From Mediterraneibacter glycyrrhizinilyticus (GTDB taxonomy: Bacteria; Bacillota; Clostridia; Lachnospirales; Lachnospiraceae): a DNA stretch of 64,000 bases. Positions 7,630 through 16,883 of this stretch are shown here, one piece after another. The notes under the pieces are model-generated. The model saw only the letters and a program-made list of their open reading frames with translations. It was not told the origin of the DNA and ran no database searches. Each line of letters starts with the position of its first letter. Position 1 is the stretch's first letter. A program made the position numbers and the translations under genes. The DNA lies in NCBI RefSeq assembly GCF_016902345.1, contig NZ_JACJLR010000015.1, positions 1 through 64,000 of the forward strand, read 5' to 3'.

Positions 7630-8760
7630 TTACTGATATTTATTAGGCTGTAAACCGACATTCAGTACGAACCCGATTCCCATAAAAAAGCACACAACGG
7701 AAGTCAGTCCATAACTCACGAACGGAAGAGACAGACCAGTATTTGGAAGAAGCATTGTAGCCACACCGATATTGATAAAGCTTTGTATCCCTATCAGTGC
7801 GGCAACTCCGCCGCAGATGATCCGTCCTCCTGTATCTTTCGCTTTCAAACCAATCAGAATACAATCTATCACAATTAATAATAGCAAAAATATGACCGCA
7901 CAACAACCCACAAATCCTAATTCTTCACCAATGATTGCAAAAATAAAGTCCGTCTGCGGCTCTGATACAAAATTCCCATTCTTTACAGAGATCGCTTCGT
8001 CATTATTATATCCCTTACCCGTGAGCTGTCCGGATCCGATCGCCATGACAGAGTTCAGCTGCTGGTAAGAAGCACTGTCTGCATATTCTTCCGGCTCAAG
8101 CCAGGCGAGGATACGCTCCTGCTGATAGTCTTTGAGGAACGGCTGATTTGGCTGAACAGCAATGACAAGAAGTATGATAAAGGAAGGTACGATCACAGCC
8201 AGTATGGTGCCGATCAGCTTATAACTCAGCCCGCCCAGGTACATCAGTGCGCAGAACAAAGCGGCGATACACAGAGTGGTAGACAGGTTTGGCTGCATAT
8301 AGATCAGCGCCAGGCTGGGCAGGATCAGCGCCACCCCCTGGATAATGGTCTTGGGATTCTTGATGCTGTCTTCCCGCTCCATGAGAAATTTCGCATAGAA
8401 CAGGATCATCAGAATCTTTGTCAGGTCAGATGGCTGAAACTGAACAAATCCCAGATTCAGCCATCGTGTGGCATTGTTTCGCGTCTCACCGAAAAGGAGG
8501 ACTGTCGCCAGCATGACAAGATTCAGTCCGTAGATCGGCCAGTAAAGGCTTAACACCCACTTATAATCGATCAAAGATATAATGATCATAGCAAGAACTC
8601 CAAGTCCCACCCCCATGATCTGTCTTGTCATCAGGTCCGGTCTTGCGCTGCCAACCATGAGAATCCCCACAACAGAGATCGTCAGCACAAGAAAGACCAG
8701 ACTGAACCGATAATCTCTTATATTATAGTGCTGTTTCATGTTTTTGAGTAAAAATTTCAA
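7630..8760 (-). CDS. rodA: rod shape-determining SEDS glycosyltransferase RodA
   Basis: 376 aa with about ten transmembrane segments and SEDS signatures (ATRWLNLGFVQFQPSDLTKI and NTGLSLPFVSYG). RodA polymerises glycan strands for sidewall growth together with the class B PBP encoded by mrdA in the same operon. The start is a TTG at 8760, seven bases after AGGAG and overlapping the minE stop as TTGA; the later ATG has no ribosome site. This implies translational coupling to minE. Confidence 0.93.
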   Translation of the reverse strand: MKFLLKNMKQHYNIRDYRFSLVFLVLTISVVGILMVGSARPDLMTRQIMGVGLGVLAMIIISLIDYKWVLSLYWPIYGLNLVMLATVLLFGETRNNATRWLNLGFVQFQPSDLTKILMILFYAKFLMEREDSIKNPKTIIQGVALILPSLALIYMQPNLSTTLCIAALFCALMYLGGLSYKLIGTILAVIVPSFIILLVIAVQPNQPFLKDYQQERILAWLEPEEYADSASYQQLNSVMAIGSGQLTGKGYNNDEAISVKNGNFVSEPQTDFIFAIIGEELGFVGCCAVIFLLLLIVIDCILIGLKAKDTGGRIICGGVAALIGIQSFINIGVATMLLPNTGLSLPFVSYGLTSVVCFFMGIGFVLNVGLQPNKYQ

Positions 8761-8966
8761 TTTTTTTCTCCTGTATATTTGATATGTATATCTGTACGTG
8801 TTATCTCGATGTCAAAATCCTCAGGACTGATATCCATGTACTTGGAAACCGTATTATATAGATCCCCTGACAGTCTGTCAACAGCATCCGGAGCACACTG
8901 TATCCTGTCTGTTATAAGCAGGTGTTTCAGCCTCTCCTTTGCGATAAATACAGAACGTACACTCAT
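8757..8966 (-). CDS. minE: cell division topological specificity factor MinE
   Basis: 69 aa, shorter than the 85-90 aa of enteric MinE. The KERLKHLLITDR segment (about 10-21) matches the helix that contacts and stimulates MinD, and the C-terminal half (FDIEITRTDIHI) the dimerisation beta strand. It lies two bases after minD. Presence of MinE with MinC and MinD suggests an oscillating or at least MinE-driven Min system rather than the DivIVA-only arrangement of Bacillus. Confidence 0.9.
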   Translation of the reverse strand: MSVRSVFIAKERLKHLLITDRIQCAPDAVDRLSGDLYNTVSKYMDISPEDFDIEITRTDIHIKYTGEKN

Positions 8967-8968
8967 TG

Positions 8969-9769
8969 TCAGCCCTCCTGATTTCTGTGGAAGAGCCCGG
9001 TAAGCTTTTCCAGCAGCCCCGGCGAGTGAGAAAAATCAGTGACAGGAATCTCTTCCCCCAGAAGCCTGCGGCAGACTTTCTCGTAGCACCGACCGGCAAG
9101 GCAGTCTTCGCCGACAACCGGTTCCCCCTGATTTGTGGCGATCACGACCTGTTCATCATCCGGGATAACACCGAGAAGATCAACAGCAAGGATCTCCGTC
9201 ACATCCTCTACAGACATCATATCACCCTTGCGCACCATATCGACACGGAGACGGTTGATAAGAAGCTCATTTTTCTTTATCCCTGAGGTCTCCAAAAGTC
9301 CGATAATGCGGTCAGCATCACGGATTGCGGAAACCTCGGGAGTAGTGACTACGATAGAGCGCTCGGCACCGGCAATGGCATTCTGAAATCCCTGTTCAAT
9401 ACCTGCCGGACAATCCAGCAGCACAAAATCAAAATCTTCCTTCAGATCAGAAACAAGTTTTTTCATCTGTTCCGGGGAGACACTGGTTTTATCTCTGGTC
9501 TGCGCAGACGGGAGCAGATAAAGTTCCGGAAAACGCTTGTCCCGGATCAGTGCCTGCTTCAACCGGCAGCTTCCCTCGATAACGTCTACGAGATTATATA
9601 CGATCCGGTTTTCAAGTCCCATGACCACGTCAAGATTTCTCAGTCCAAGATCTGTATCGATAACGATAACCTTTTTCTCCAGTTTGGATAAACCTATCCC
9701 GATGTTCGCTGTCGTTGTCGTTTTCCCGACACCGCCTTTTCCTGATGTAATGACAATTACTTCGCCCAT
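8969..9769 (-). CDS. minD: septum site-determining ATPase MinD
   Basis: 266 aa deviant-Walker ATPase. The P-loop GKGGVGKTT spans 10-18, and the DCPAGIEQGF stretch is the MinD switch region. The C-terminus (LEKLTGLFHRN) forms the amphipathic membrane-targeting helix. MinD recruits MinC to the membrane and is released by MinE, keeping the Z-ring at midcell. Encoded between minC and minE. Confidence 0.97.
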   Translation of the reverse strand: MGEVIVITSGKGGVGKTTTTANIGIGLSKLEKKVIVIDTDLGLRNLDVVMGLENRIVYNLVDVIEGSCRLKQALIRDKRFPELYLLPSAQTRDKTSVSPEQMKKLVSDLKEDFDFVLLDCPAGIEQGFQNAIAGAERSIVVTTPEVSAIRDADRIIGLLETSGIKKNELLINRLRVDMVRKGDMMSVEDVTEILAVDLLGVIPDDEQVVIATNQGEPVVGEDCLAGRCYEKVCRRLLGEEIPVTDFSHSPGLLEKLTGLFHRNQEG

Positions 9770-9801
9770 GATGGTTCTCCTCCTACATATTGTTCTCCCA
9801 T

Positions 9802-10446
9802 TCAGTCTGTCAGAGGGTCAAGATAAATCCGGCGTCCGTCGACCACCGCGATCTTTGGACCCTTTATATTCAAACTTTCCTGGTAGATGATCTGGCGTTT
9901 TGCCTCAACATCACCGATGCGTAGTTCTTTCGGCTGCATGGACAATGCGACGATATAAGCGTCACGGTCACCGGAAGCGCCCGCATGTACTGAGCCATAG
10001 AGCGCTCCCACAATGATGATATTTCCTCTTGCGGCAACCCTGGCGCCAGGCTCGACATCACCGAGGATAACGATGCTCTCATCCGACTCCAGGACCTGTC
10101 TCCTCTTGAGCGTACCGCGGTAGAACTGCCCCTCCCTTTTCTGTACATTTGAGAGAGACTGTTCTACAGCACTTTTGTACAACAATTCATTCTTCTCATC
10201 ATGTTCTATGATACATACAATATCAACTTCTGTAGTATCGGTAATGATATCAAGAATCTTCTCCTCCTCTGTCCGGCTTAAGGTCCTCCCACTGAAACTT
10301 ACGGCCATCTGTGCGCCCTTGAAAAAATGCGAAGCGCTCACGAATTTTGACCGCAGATTTTCCAGCAGAATATCAAAAGGAACTTCCGGAGTCAGATGGA
10401 TATCCATACCGTAACGGCTGCTCTTGATCGTCACCAGCCTTTCCAT
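9802..10446 (-). CDS. minC: septum site-determining protein MinC
   Basis: 214 aa. The N-terminal domain (to about 105) is the FtsZ-inhibitory part; the C-terminal beta-helix (GDVEPGARVAARGNIIIVG and onwards, about 128-200) binds MinD. The gene follows mrdA by 21 bases and precedes minD. Length and order are normal for Clostridia. Confidence 0.93.
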   Translation of the reverse strand: MERLVTIKSSRYGMDIHLTPEVPFDILLENLRSKFVSASHFFKGAQMAVSFSGRTLSRTEEEKILDIITDTTEVDIVCIIEHDEKNELLYKSAVEQSLSNVQKREGQFYRGTLKRRQVLESDESIVILGDVEPGARVAARGNIIIVGALYGSVHAGASGDRDAYIVALSMQPKELRIGDVEAKRQIIYQESLNIKGPKIAVVDGRRIYLDPLTD

Positions 10447-10467
10447 TCCTCATCACCATTTCCTTTT

Positions 10468-13335
10468 TTAATCACCAGCATTTGCCTGTCCCAGCTCGGC
10501 TGCCTTCCCTGTAACAAGTTCGTCCGCGCCATCCAGATTGAAATAAATCTGTGTGATATCTCTTCCTATCTCTGCGGAATAGGAAGAATTAAATCCATTT
10601 GCGATCCGGACTGCGATCGCGATCTCTGGCTCATCTGACGGAGCATATCCAACGAACAGCGCATTGTCGGGATGGATATCACTGATCTGCGCTGTACCCG
10701 TCTTGCCGGCCATGGAAACATCCAGACCTGCAAATGTAGAAGAGCTGGACACCATCCGCTCCATGCCTTCGTGGATCATATCCCATGTCGAGCTGCTTAT
10801 GTTGTCCATAGTGTTGACAACTTCTGCCTCATTGTCAGAGATCAGTTTTCCATTGGAATCCGTGGTCCTGTCGATCAGCGTCAGGGAGTATACAGTTCCG
10901 CTGTTTGCCACAGCAGCTACATAGCGGTTGAGCTGGCTGACTGTATAGTTGTTGGTACCCTGTCCGATCGCAGACTGTACAGCATATTCATCGGAGATCT
11001 GCGGATCACTCTCGGGGATCTCAACACCGGATGTCTCGCCAAGACCGAACATCCGGGCATATTCGGCAAGTTTCTGAATACCAAGATCACTATCATAATT
11101 CCCTTCAGAATCAATTCCCAGATCATAACCAACCGTATAGAAGAAAACGTTACACGAATCCCTCAATGCTCCTACTACATCCAGTCCCCCATGGGCTCCC
11201 GGTGAGATCCAGCACCTCGGACTGGGTGTGACTTCTGTGAACACACCGCTGCAGTTGATGATCGAACCGCCGTTTATGACACCTTCTGTCAGTCCGGCTA
11301 CGGCAGAAACCATCTTATAAGTGGACCCCGGCGCGGTTCTCTCCTGTGTCGCCTTGTTGTAGAACGGTCGGGAAAGTCCCGTGTTTAACTGTTGATAATA
11401 GGCCGAATCCATCGTGTTGGCCAGTCGGTTGTTGTCATATCCGGGATAGGATACACAGGCAAGTACTTCCCCGGTCCGCGGATCCGATACGACCGCACCT
11501 CCGGAGCAGGGTTCCAGAGCAAGCTGTCCCGGAGTGATCTCCAGGTTCTCTATCTTATTTCTCAGCCAGGAATATGCATTTACACTGCCATTTCGAAGCC
11601 CGTTATAAGCTTCCTCGTCCATAGGCAGCACGCCCTGTTCATATGCGGTGGCACAGATCTGGGCGCCGCTGACACCTTCTGATTTTATAAGATATTCATA
11701 GAGAAGTTTGTCGAAATCACTATCCTCATTCAAATATTGTTCCAAATATTTTAAAAGTTCCTGGTAAATCTCCTCAGAACTTGTATAAGAGCTGCCTCCC
11801 AGCTGGGACGTATCGATCCAGTTCTGTGAGATCGCATAATTTAAGTATGTGTAAAGACTGATGCTCTCTTCGTTTCTCCACGCATTATAAGTTTCATCGG
11901 ACGTGTCGATCTGATCTGTCAGAAGCAGGTCTGTCTCTCTCTCCAGGATCGTGATTGAGATATAATCCATATAAGCCTGCATCTCATCAGACAGTTCATT
12001 GTACAGTGCGGCATTGCTGTCCTGCAGCTGTGCCATGATTTCCGAGATGGCTGAAGTCTTTTTGTCCTGGAATGCATTGTATATCTCTTTTTCTGCCGGC
12101 CCAGCGTCATTACTTCCAAAGTGGGATGCATCCACAATGTTATTATTGATAAACGCGTGGTAGGCATCGCCCACAGGGATGATCAGGTCACTGGCAGAAT
12201 TTGCACTTTCCGGATCATAATTGAGCACATTCTGCATTCTCGATAAAATAATACCTGCAAGTTTTTCTTCGATCAGGTGATAGGTCTGTTCCTGCAGATT
12301 CTTGTCTATGGTCAGATAGACGTCGTTTCCTGCTTCCGGCTCCGTCCTGCTGACGGTATCTGTCACTTTCCCAAGGTTGTCGACATAGAATGTGGTCTTG
12401 CCCTTCGTTCCCTGAAGAACATTGTCCAGCGTCTGCTCAAGTCCCGATTTTCCTACAATGTCTGACAGAGAATAGCGTTCTTTCTCGTCTGCATCCAGTG
12501 CATTATATTCCTCCTGGGAAATCTGACCTGTATAACCGATAAGAGAAGAAAAATATTCTCCATCCGTATATCTCCTGAGAGAGTCCTCTTCAATGTCGAC
12601 ACCTGTCAGAGTATCCTTATTCTCCATGATCGCCGCAGCTGTCTCATCGCTTACATCTGAGGCAAGGATCGTGGACATATACTGCTGATAACTGTTCAGG
12701 TTCATTGCATAACGCATGTTCACCATCTTCAGGATGTATGACGGCTCTTCCTGTTCATCATCCAGCCCATAGCCGTATGCGGGATCCGTACACAGATAAT
12801 GGATGATCTCTGCTGCCGACTGAGAGCGCTGCTCGCTGGTAAGCTCGTCGATCGTAAGTTTACCGTAGACATCAGCAACAAAACGAAGGCGCTGCGTCTC
12901 GCTTGACTGAGTGAACTGATAATTTCCAGCTGAATCAAGGATGATCCCGAAACTGTCGATCACTGAATCACCGTGTGACTCCACGATCTCAAGGACCCGG
13001 TTGAGAATCTGGTTGAGTGTTTCGTTCCGTTCTGAGGTACTCAGGTCAGTTGACAGCATATCCTCGATCGTGACGGAGTAGGCGAGCTCATTGTACGCCA
13101 GCAGGTTTCCGTTCCGGTCGTAAATATTTCCGCGTGTTCCGGCAATCTCTTCTGTTTTTCTGATCTGGAGCTCATAGTTTGCAAGATAGTCTTCTCCTCT
13201 TACGATCTGTAAGTAGAAAAGACGCCCAACCAGTATAGATGATGTAAGGCAGAAAATTACAATAAGCGTGACCAGACGGGAACGCAGGATATACTCTCCT
13301 GCTTCTTTGATCCGATCTAAGATATCTCTAAACAA
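10468..13335 (-). CDS. mrdA: class B penicillin-binding protein 2 (peptidoglycan D,D-transpeptidase)
   Basis: 955 aa from a TTG at 13335 preceded by AAAGGAG; a TTG further upstream has no ribosome site. One N-terminal transmembrane segment, a PBP dimer domain, then the transpeptidase with Ser671-x-x-Lys674 (PGSTYK), Ser727-Cys-Asn and Lys878-Thr-Gly. It cross-links sidewall peptidoglycan with RodA. It is about 250-300 residues longer than ordinary PBP2 because a helical, acidic region (about 360-610) is inserted before the SDPRTGEVLA strand. It overlaps mreD by eight bases. Confidence 0.92.
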   Translation of the reverse strand: MFRDILDRIKEAGEYILRSRLVTLIVIFCLTSSILVGRLFYLQIVRGEDYLANYELQIRKTEEIAGTRGNIYDRNGNLLAYNELAYSVTIEDMLSTDLSTSERNETLNQILNRVLEIVESHGDSVIDSFGIILDSAGNYQFTQSSETQRLRFVADVYGKLTIDELTSEQRSQSAAEIIHYLCTDPAYGYGLDDEQEEPSYILKMVNMRYAMNLNSYQQYMSTILASDVSDETAAAIMENKDTLTGVDIEEDSLRRYTDGEYFSSLIGYTGQISQEEYNALDADEKERYSLSDIVGKSGLEQTLDNVLQGTKGKTTFYVDNLGKVTDTVSRTEPEAGNDVYLTIDKNLQEQTYHLIEEKLAGIILSRMQNVLNYDPESANSASDLIIPVGDAYHAFINNNIVDASHFGSNDAGPAEKEIYNAFQDKKTSAISEIMAQLQDSNAALYNELSDEMQAYMDYISITILERETDLLLTDQIDTSDETYNAWRNEESISLYTYLNYAISQNWIDTSQLGGSSYTSSEEIYQELLKYLEQYLNEDSDFDKLLYEYLIKSEGVSGAQICATAYEQGVLPMDEEAYNGLRNGSVNAYSWLRNKIENLEITPGQLALEPCSGGAVVSDPRTGEVLACVSYPGYDNNRLANTMDSAYYQQLNTGLSRPFYNKATQERTAPGSTYKMVSAVAGLTEGVINGGSIINCSGVFTEVTPSPRCWISPGAHGGLDVVGALRDSCNVFFYTVGYDLGIDSEGNYDSDLGIQKLAEYARMFGLGETSGVEIPESDPQISDEYAVQSAIGQGTNNYTVSQLNRYVAAVANSGTVYSLTLIDRTTDSNGKLISDNEAEVVNTMDNISSSTWDMIHEGMERMVSSSSTFAGLDVSMAGKTGTAQISDIHPDNALFVGYAPSDEPEIAIAVRIANGFNSSYSAEIGRDITQIYFNLDGADELVTGKAAELGQANAGD

Positions 13336-13861
13336 ATTTACTTGCACTCCTTTTTTCTTCTGATTCAAGTTTATGGTTGATAAGTAAGATCAGTGGATAA
13401 AGTATAAGTGTAATACCGATCGTATAGATCAGTTCCGGAATGATGATTTTGTTCAGATAAAACAGAAAATCAAAGTCACTCCTCAAGAGGAACATGAAAA
13501 AATAGATAATGACCCCATACAGGAACTCACTTGCTGCAATGAGAAGAATAGGCAGTTTTATATCATCATCAAAATAGAGCCTCTCAAAGAGACCATTTAT
13601 ATAGCCTGTCACAAGATAAATCAATGCATAGAGCCCGATCACATCTCCAAATTGAATATCCATGAGCAGACCAGAGACAAAGCCTACGAGCATCCCTTCT
13701 TTTGACCCCCGCATAAAGCCGAATGCCGCCGTTACAATAACGAGCAGATTCGGCTTGATTCCCGCCAGTTCAAGACGGGAAAACACAGTGCACTGCAGCA
13801 GGTACGCAGCGATCACGATCAGAGCCGTGACCAGGAAACGTTTCATTTTTAAGACCTTCAT
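13328..13861 (-). CDS. mreD: rod shape-determining membrane protein MreD
   Basis: 177 aa with five or six hydrophobic segments and the MreD-type motif GIKPNLLVIVTAAFGFMRG near the N-terminus. MreD is the integral membrane part of the elongasome with MreB, MreC, RodA and PBP2. Its position between mreC and mrdA is standard. Confidence 0.9.
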   Translation of the reverse strand: MKVLKMKRFLVTALIVIAAYLLQCTVFSRLELAGIKPNLLVIVTAAFGFMRGSKEGMLVGFVSGLLMDIQFGDVIGLYALIYLVTGYINGLFERLYFDDDIKLPILLIAASEFLYGVIIYFFMFLLRSDFDFLFYLNKIIIPELIYTIGITLILYPLILLINHKLESEEKRSASKFV

Positions 13862-13876
13862 CCGCAGAGCACCTCC

Positions 13877-14746
13877 TTACTCCCCTTCGCTCTCACCGGT
13901 GAGCTGAGCTTTTGTCGTCGTAATAACAAGAACTTCCTGTATATTTTTAAAATCAACCGCCGGAGTAATGTAGCCGGAGCGCGTCAGATTGTTGGAGTCC
14001 ACAGTCACTTCGCTCACATATCCGATCAGGATGCCCTGAAGATATTTGTCGCTGATATAGGAAGTAACAATCTGATCCCCTACGGAAACTTCGTTTTCAT
14101 TATTTTCCATCTGTTCAAACCGAATCTGTCCGTCACTCATGAGGGCGAGATCTCCGCTCACAATACAGCGGTCTGATGTAGAAAGCACCATACCGCTCAC
14201 ATTGCTGGAATCATCGATGATAGAGCGCACTTTTGCCCAGGTGGGACCCACATCTACTACAATTCCCACCAGGCCGCTTCCTGCCATGACGTTCATGTCA
14301 ACGGCAATGCCATCCTCACTGCCCTTGTCGATCGTAAAAGTGCTGAACCAGTTTCCGGAGTCACTTCCAATGACATGCGCTGCCGTCTTCTCATATTCTG
14401 CGTAATTGGAGTCAAGCTGATAGAGCTCCTGCAGACGTTCCAGCTCATATCTCTCTTCCTGGAGATAATTGTTCTCTGTCATAAGAGAATCAACCTGTTC
14501 CTGCAGTTTCTCGTTTTCAGAGCGCAGCTGCTGCATTGTCTCAAAGTTTTCCGTCATGTCGCCCAGCCAGCTGCCGATATGATTGATCCCCTGCTGAAGA
14601 GGAATGACCGTAACATTGGCAAGCACTTTGAACGGTCCGGATGCTCTGTCCGAGAACGAAGAGAGCAGCATCATTATGATACAGAAAATAGAAAGTCCCA
14701 AAAGCAGATATCTGTTAAAAGCCGAAGCCTGATTTTTCTTTTTCAT
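13877..14746 (-). CDS. mreC: rod shape-determining protein MreC
   Basis: 289 aa from the ATG at 14746, which shares its A with the mreB stop (TAATG) and follows AGGTGG. One transmembrane segment near the N-terminus (about 12-30), a coiled coil (about 65-105, ENEKLQEQVDSLM) and the MreC beta domains. MreC bridges the cytoplasmic MreB filaments to the extracytoplasmic PBP2. Confidence 0.93.
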   Translation of the reverse strand: MKKKNQASAFNRYLLLGLSIFCIIMMLLSSFSDRASGPFKVLANVTVIPLQQGINHIGSWLGDMTENFETMQQLRSENEKLQEQVDSLMTENNYLQEERYELERLQELYQLDSNYAEYEKTAAHVIGSDSGNWFSTFTIDKGSEDGIAVDMNVMAGSGLVGIVVDVGPTWAKVRSIIDDSSNVSGMVLSTSDRCIVSGDLALMSDGQIRFEQMENNENEVSVGDQIVTSYISDKYLQGILIGYVSEVTVDSNNLTRSGYITPAVDFKNIQEVLVITTTKAQLTGESEGE

Positions 14747-15771
14747 TATCTCAACCACCTGTAATCTTCATCTAACATGGAATAAGTGAGCCGTCTGTAA
14801 TACGTCTTATCCAGAATAATCTTCTGGAGTCCCTTCACTGCACAAAGTTCCGGATCCGGGACGGTCATGACCGGAAGGCCGATAGACTCTTCAAGATATG
14901 TAGAGAGCCCTCTGAGATTGGCAATGCCTCCGGTCAGATAGATTCCTTCGTCTTCGATTGCCCGCCTTACATCCGGGGGGGTTCGGTCGATCATGGACCG
15001 GATCGCCCGGACACATTCCTCCAGAGGCTCTTTCATTGCAGCACGTACCAGGCTGATCTGAATTTTTGTCTGAGAAGGCACTCCGGAGATCAGATCCCTC
15101 CCGGATACAGTCAACGCGCTTCCTGTATCCTGATCAAATACCCCAAACTCTCTTCGGAGTCTCTCCGAAGTCATTCGCCCGATGAGGAAGTCTTTGTTGT
15201 GCCTTACTAGATTTCCGATCGCGGTGTCAAAATGTTCGCCCCCGATCTTTACAAGACGATTCAGCACCATACCGCCGGAAGAGAGGACGGAAAGTTCTGT
15301 CGTCCCGCCTCCGAAATTGGCGATGAAAACCCCTTTTTCCTTCATGATGTCTATTCCGAATCCAATGGCATCTGCAAGCCCGCGCTCCACGATCCGAACC
15401 GATTTTGCCTTTGCTTCGGAATGAAAGACAAGATCATAAAAAGCTTTTTTCTCCACCTCGGTTACATCTGTCGGCACCGCGATCACGTACTCTGCACCGC
15501 GGACAAATTGACGGTCTGTCCCCAGAAGATTCCCGAGCAGGTACTGCATATCATCGAAACGTGCGATCACCCCGTTCTTCATGGGAAACACGACCTGAAT
15601 ATTCTCCGGCGCTTTCTCATACATATCATATGCTTCGTCGCCCACAGAAAAAATATACTTTTTGTCTTTCATGGCGATCACATTTTTCTCACGCCATATC
15701 CTGTCCTTCTTTTTATCGAACACCTTGATCTCATACGTCCCGAGATCAAGTCCATAAACATTTCTAGCCAT
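14746..15771 (-). CDS. mreB: MreB-family actin-like rod shape protein
   Basis: 341 aa with the actin-fold ATP motifs: phosphate 1 (GLDLGT, 8-13), phosphate 2 (ANFGGGTTELSV, around 158) and adenosine loop (YLTGGIANLRGL). MreB filaments direct sidewall synthesis. The sequence is more divergent than Bacillus MreB, for instance in the YEIKVFDKKKD stretch after the first motif, which seems typical of this lineage. It follows radC by 33 bases and leads mreCD. Confidence 0.9.
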   Translation of the reverse strand: MARNVYGLDLGTYEIKVFDKKKDRIWREKNVIAMKDKKYIFSVGDEAYDMYEKAPENIQVVFPMKNGVIARFDDMQYLLGNLLGTDRQFVRGAEYVIAVPTDVTEVEKKAFYDLVFHSEAKAKSVRIVERGLADAIGFGIDIMKEKGVFIANFGGGTTELSVLSSGGMVLNRLVKIGGEHFDTAIGNLVRHNKDFLIGRMTSERLRREFGVFDQDTGSALTVSGRDLISGVPSQTKIQISLVRAAMKEPLEECVRAIRSMIDRTPPDVRRAIEDEGIYLTGGIANLRGLSTYLEESIGLPVMTVPDPELCAVKGLQKIILDKTYYRRLTYSMLDEDYRWLR

Positions 15772-15804
15772 ATTTCAGCTCAATCCCCTTATCATCCCCG
15801 GACC

Positions 15805-16503
15805 TCATTCAAAAAAGCCCTTATCCCTTAAACTAACAAAACAGTTGTCCCCTATGATAATGTGGTCCAGAAGCTCGATCCCTATGATCATGCCGGCTTC
15901 CCGGACGCGTTCGGTGATCATGATATCCTCTTTGCTCGGAGTTGGATCTCCACTCGGATGATTATGCAGAAGAATGACCGAAACAGCATTTTTACGCAGA
16001 GCCTCCAGATAGATCTCACGCGGCGAGACAAGCGTGGTATTTACCGTTCCCACTGAAATATCGTTCTCGCCCAGGAATCTGGATTTGGTGTTCAGAAAGA
16101 GAAGTTTCATGATCTCTTTGTTCCTGTGCCGCATATCCTCCATATAATATCGTGCAATTGTTTCCGGCGAAGAAAAATCAAGCCGTTTCCGTGCTTCTGC
16201 CCTGGAAAGTCTCTTTGACAGTTCTGAGAGGCAAAGGATCTGTATTGCCTTTACCTTTCCGATCCCTTTCAGTCCGGTAAGCTGCTCCAGCGTCCACTGG
16301 TGGATGCTCAGGATCCCGTCCTGGATAAAATCAGGATGCAGGATCTTCTGCGCAAGCTGGAGCGAATTCTCCCCTTTTGTACCGGTTCGAAGCAGGACCG
16401 CCAGAAGCTCCGCATCCGTCAGATTTTCTGCCCCGTATTGCTCACACTTCTCATAAGGCCGCTCATCGCGGTGCATTTCTTTGATCGTATTGTTTTTACT
16501 CAT
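15805..16503 (-). CDS. radC: RadC/JAB-domain protein
   Basis: 232 aa. An N-terminal helix-hairpin-helix region (about 20-95, LTGLKGIGKVKAI) precedes a JAB/MPN metalloprotease-like domain with HNHPSGD at 180-186 as the metal site. Despite the name, a DNA-repair role is not established for the family. It is the first gene of the operon leading into mreBCD, a widespread Firmicute arrangement, and has a promoter just upstream. Confidence 0.92.
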   Translation of the reverse strand: MSKNNTIKEMHRDERPYEKCEQYGAENLTDAELLAVLLRTGTKGENSLQLAQKILHPDFIQDGILSIHQWTLEQLTGLKGIGKVKAIQILCLSELSKRLSRAEARKRLDFSSPETIARYYMEDMRHRNKEIMKLLFLNTKSRFLGENDISVGTVNTTLVSPREIYLEALRKNAVSVILLHNHPSGDPTPSKEDIMITERVREAGMIIGIELLDHIIIGDNCFVSLRDKGFFE

Positions 16504-16542
16504 ACTCTATGATACCACTGCTATGGCACAATACAATGATTT

Positions 16543-16551
16543 ATTTTAGCA
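16543..16551 (-). promoter_or_regulatory. extended -10 promoter of the radC-mre-min operon
   Basis: On the minus strand TGC followed by TAAAAT (-10 at 16548-16543), about 40 bases upstream of the radC start. I see no good -35 at the right distance, so the extended -10 would carry the promoter. Confidence 0.45.
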
Positions 16552-16632
16552 CAGTTTCAAAATCGTGTATAGAGATTGAATATAAACTTTTTGTGAAAAC
16601 TAAGCCATGCATAAAAAGAAGAAGTAAGGGTC

Positions 16633-16742
16633 CAGGGGAGCTTGCTTCCATGGATCCCTTGCTTTTTCTTTTTATATACGGCGCAGCTGTACAGCGAGAT
16701 GAAGCGTAGCGGAATCGAGCTGCTGCATGGCTGAACGTAGCC
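16633..16742. repeat. extragenic 110-bp repeat, copy 1
   Basis: First of two copies whose starts are 118 bases apart in the radC upstream gap. A 17-bp block (16633-16649) and a 69-bp block (16674-16742) are shared with copy 2; the 17-bp block is identical and the 69-bp block differs at five positions. Between them lie 24 unrelated bases of the same length in both copies. The 69-bp block contains the palindrome GCTGTACAGC. In this copy the 24-base middle ends in a T-rich run and can close a hairpin with the sequence before it. No credible coding frame. Confidence 0.8.
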
Positions 16743-16750
16743 CAAAGAGG

Positions 16751-16860
16751 CAGGGGAGCTTGCTTCCTGTAACATGCTTCGTAATATTTCGATATACGGC
16801 GCAGCCGTACAGCGAGATGGAGCGAAGCGGAATCGAGCTGCTGCATGGCTGGACGCAGCC
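16751..16860. repeat. extragenic 110-bp repeat, copy 2
   Basis: Second copy: 17-bp block at 16751-16767, divergent 24-base middle at 16768-16791, 69-bp block at 16792-16860. It ends 24 bases from the stop of the FAD protein gene at 16884. Conservation of block spacing with loss of the middle suggests the blocks are functional or that the element moves as a unit. I see no transposase or inverted termini. Confidence 0.8.
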
Positions 16861-16883
16861 GAAAAAAACACAGCCGCCCTTTG

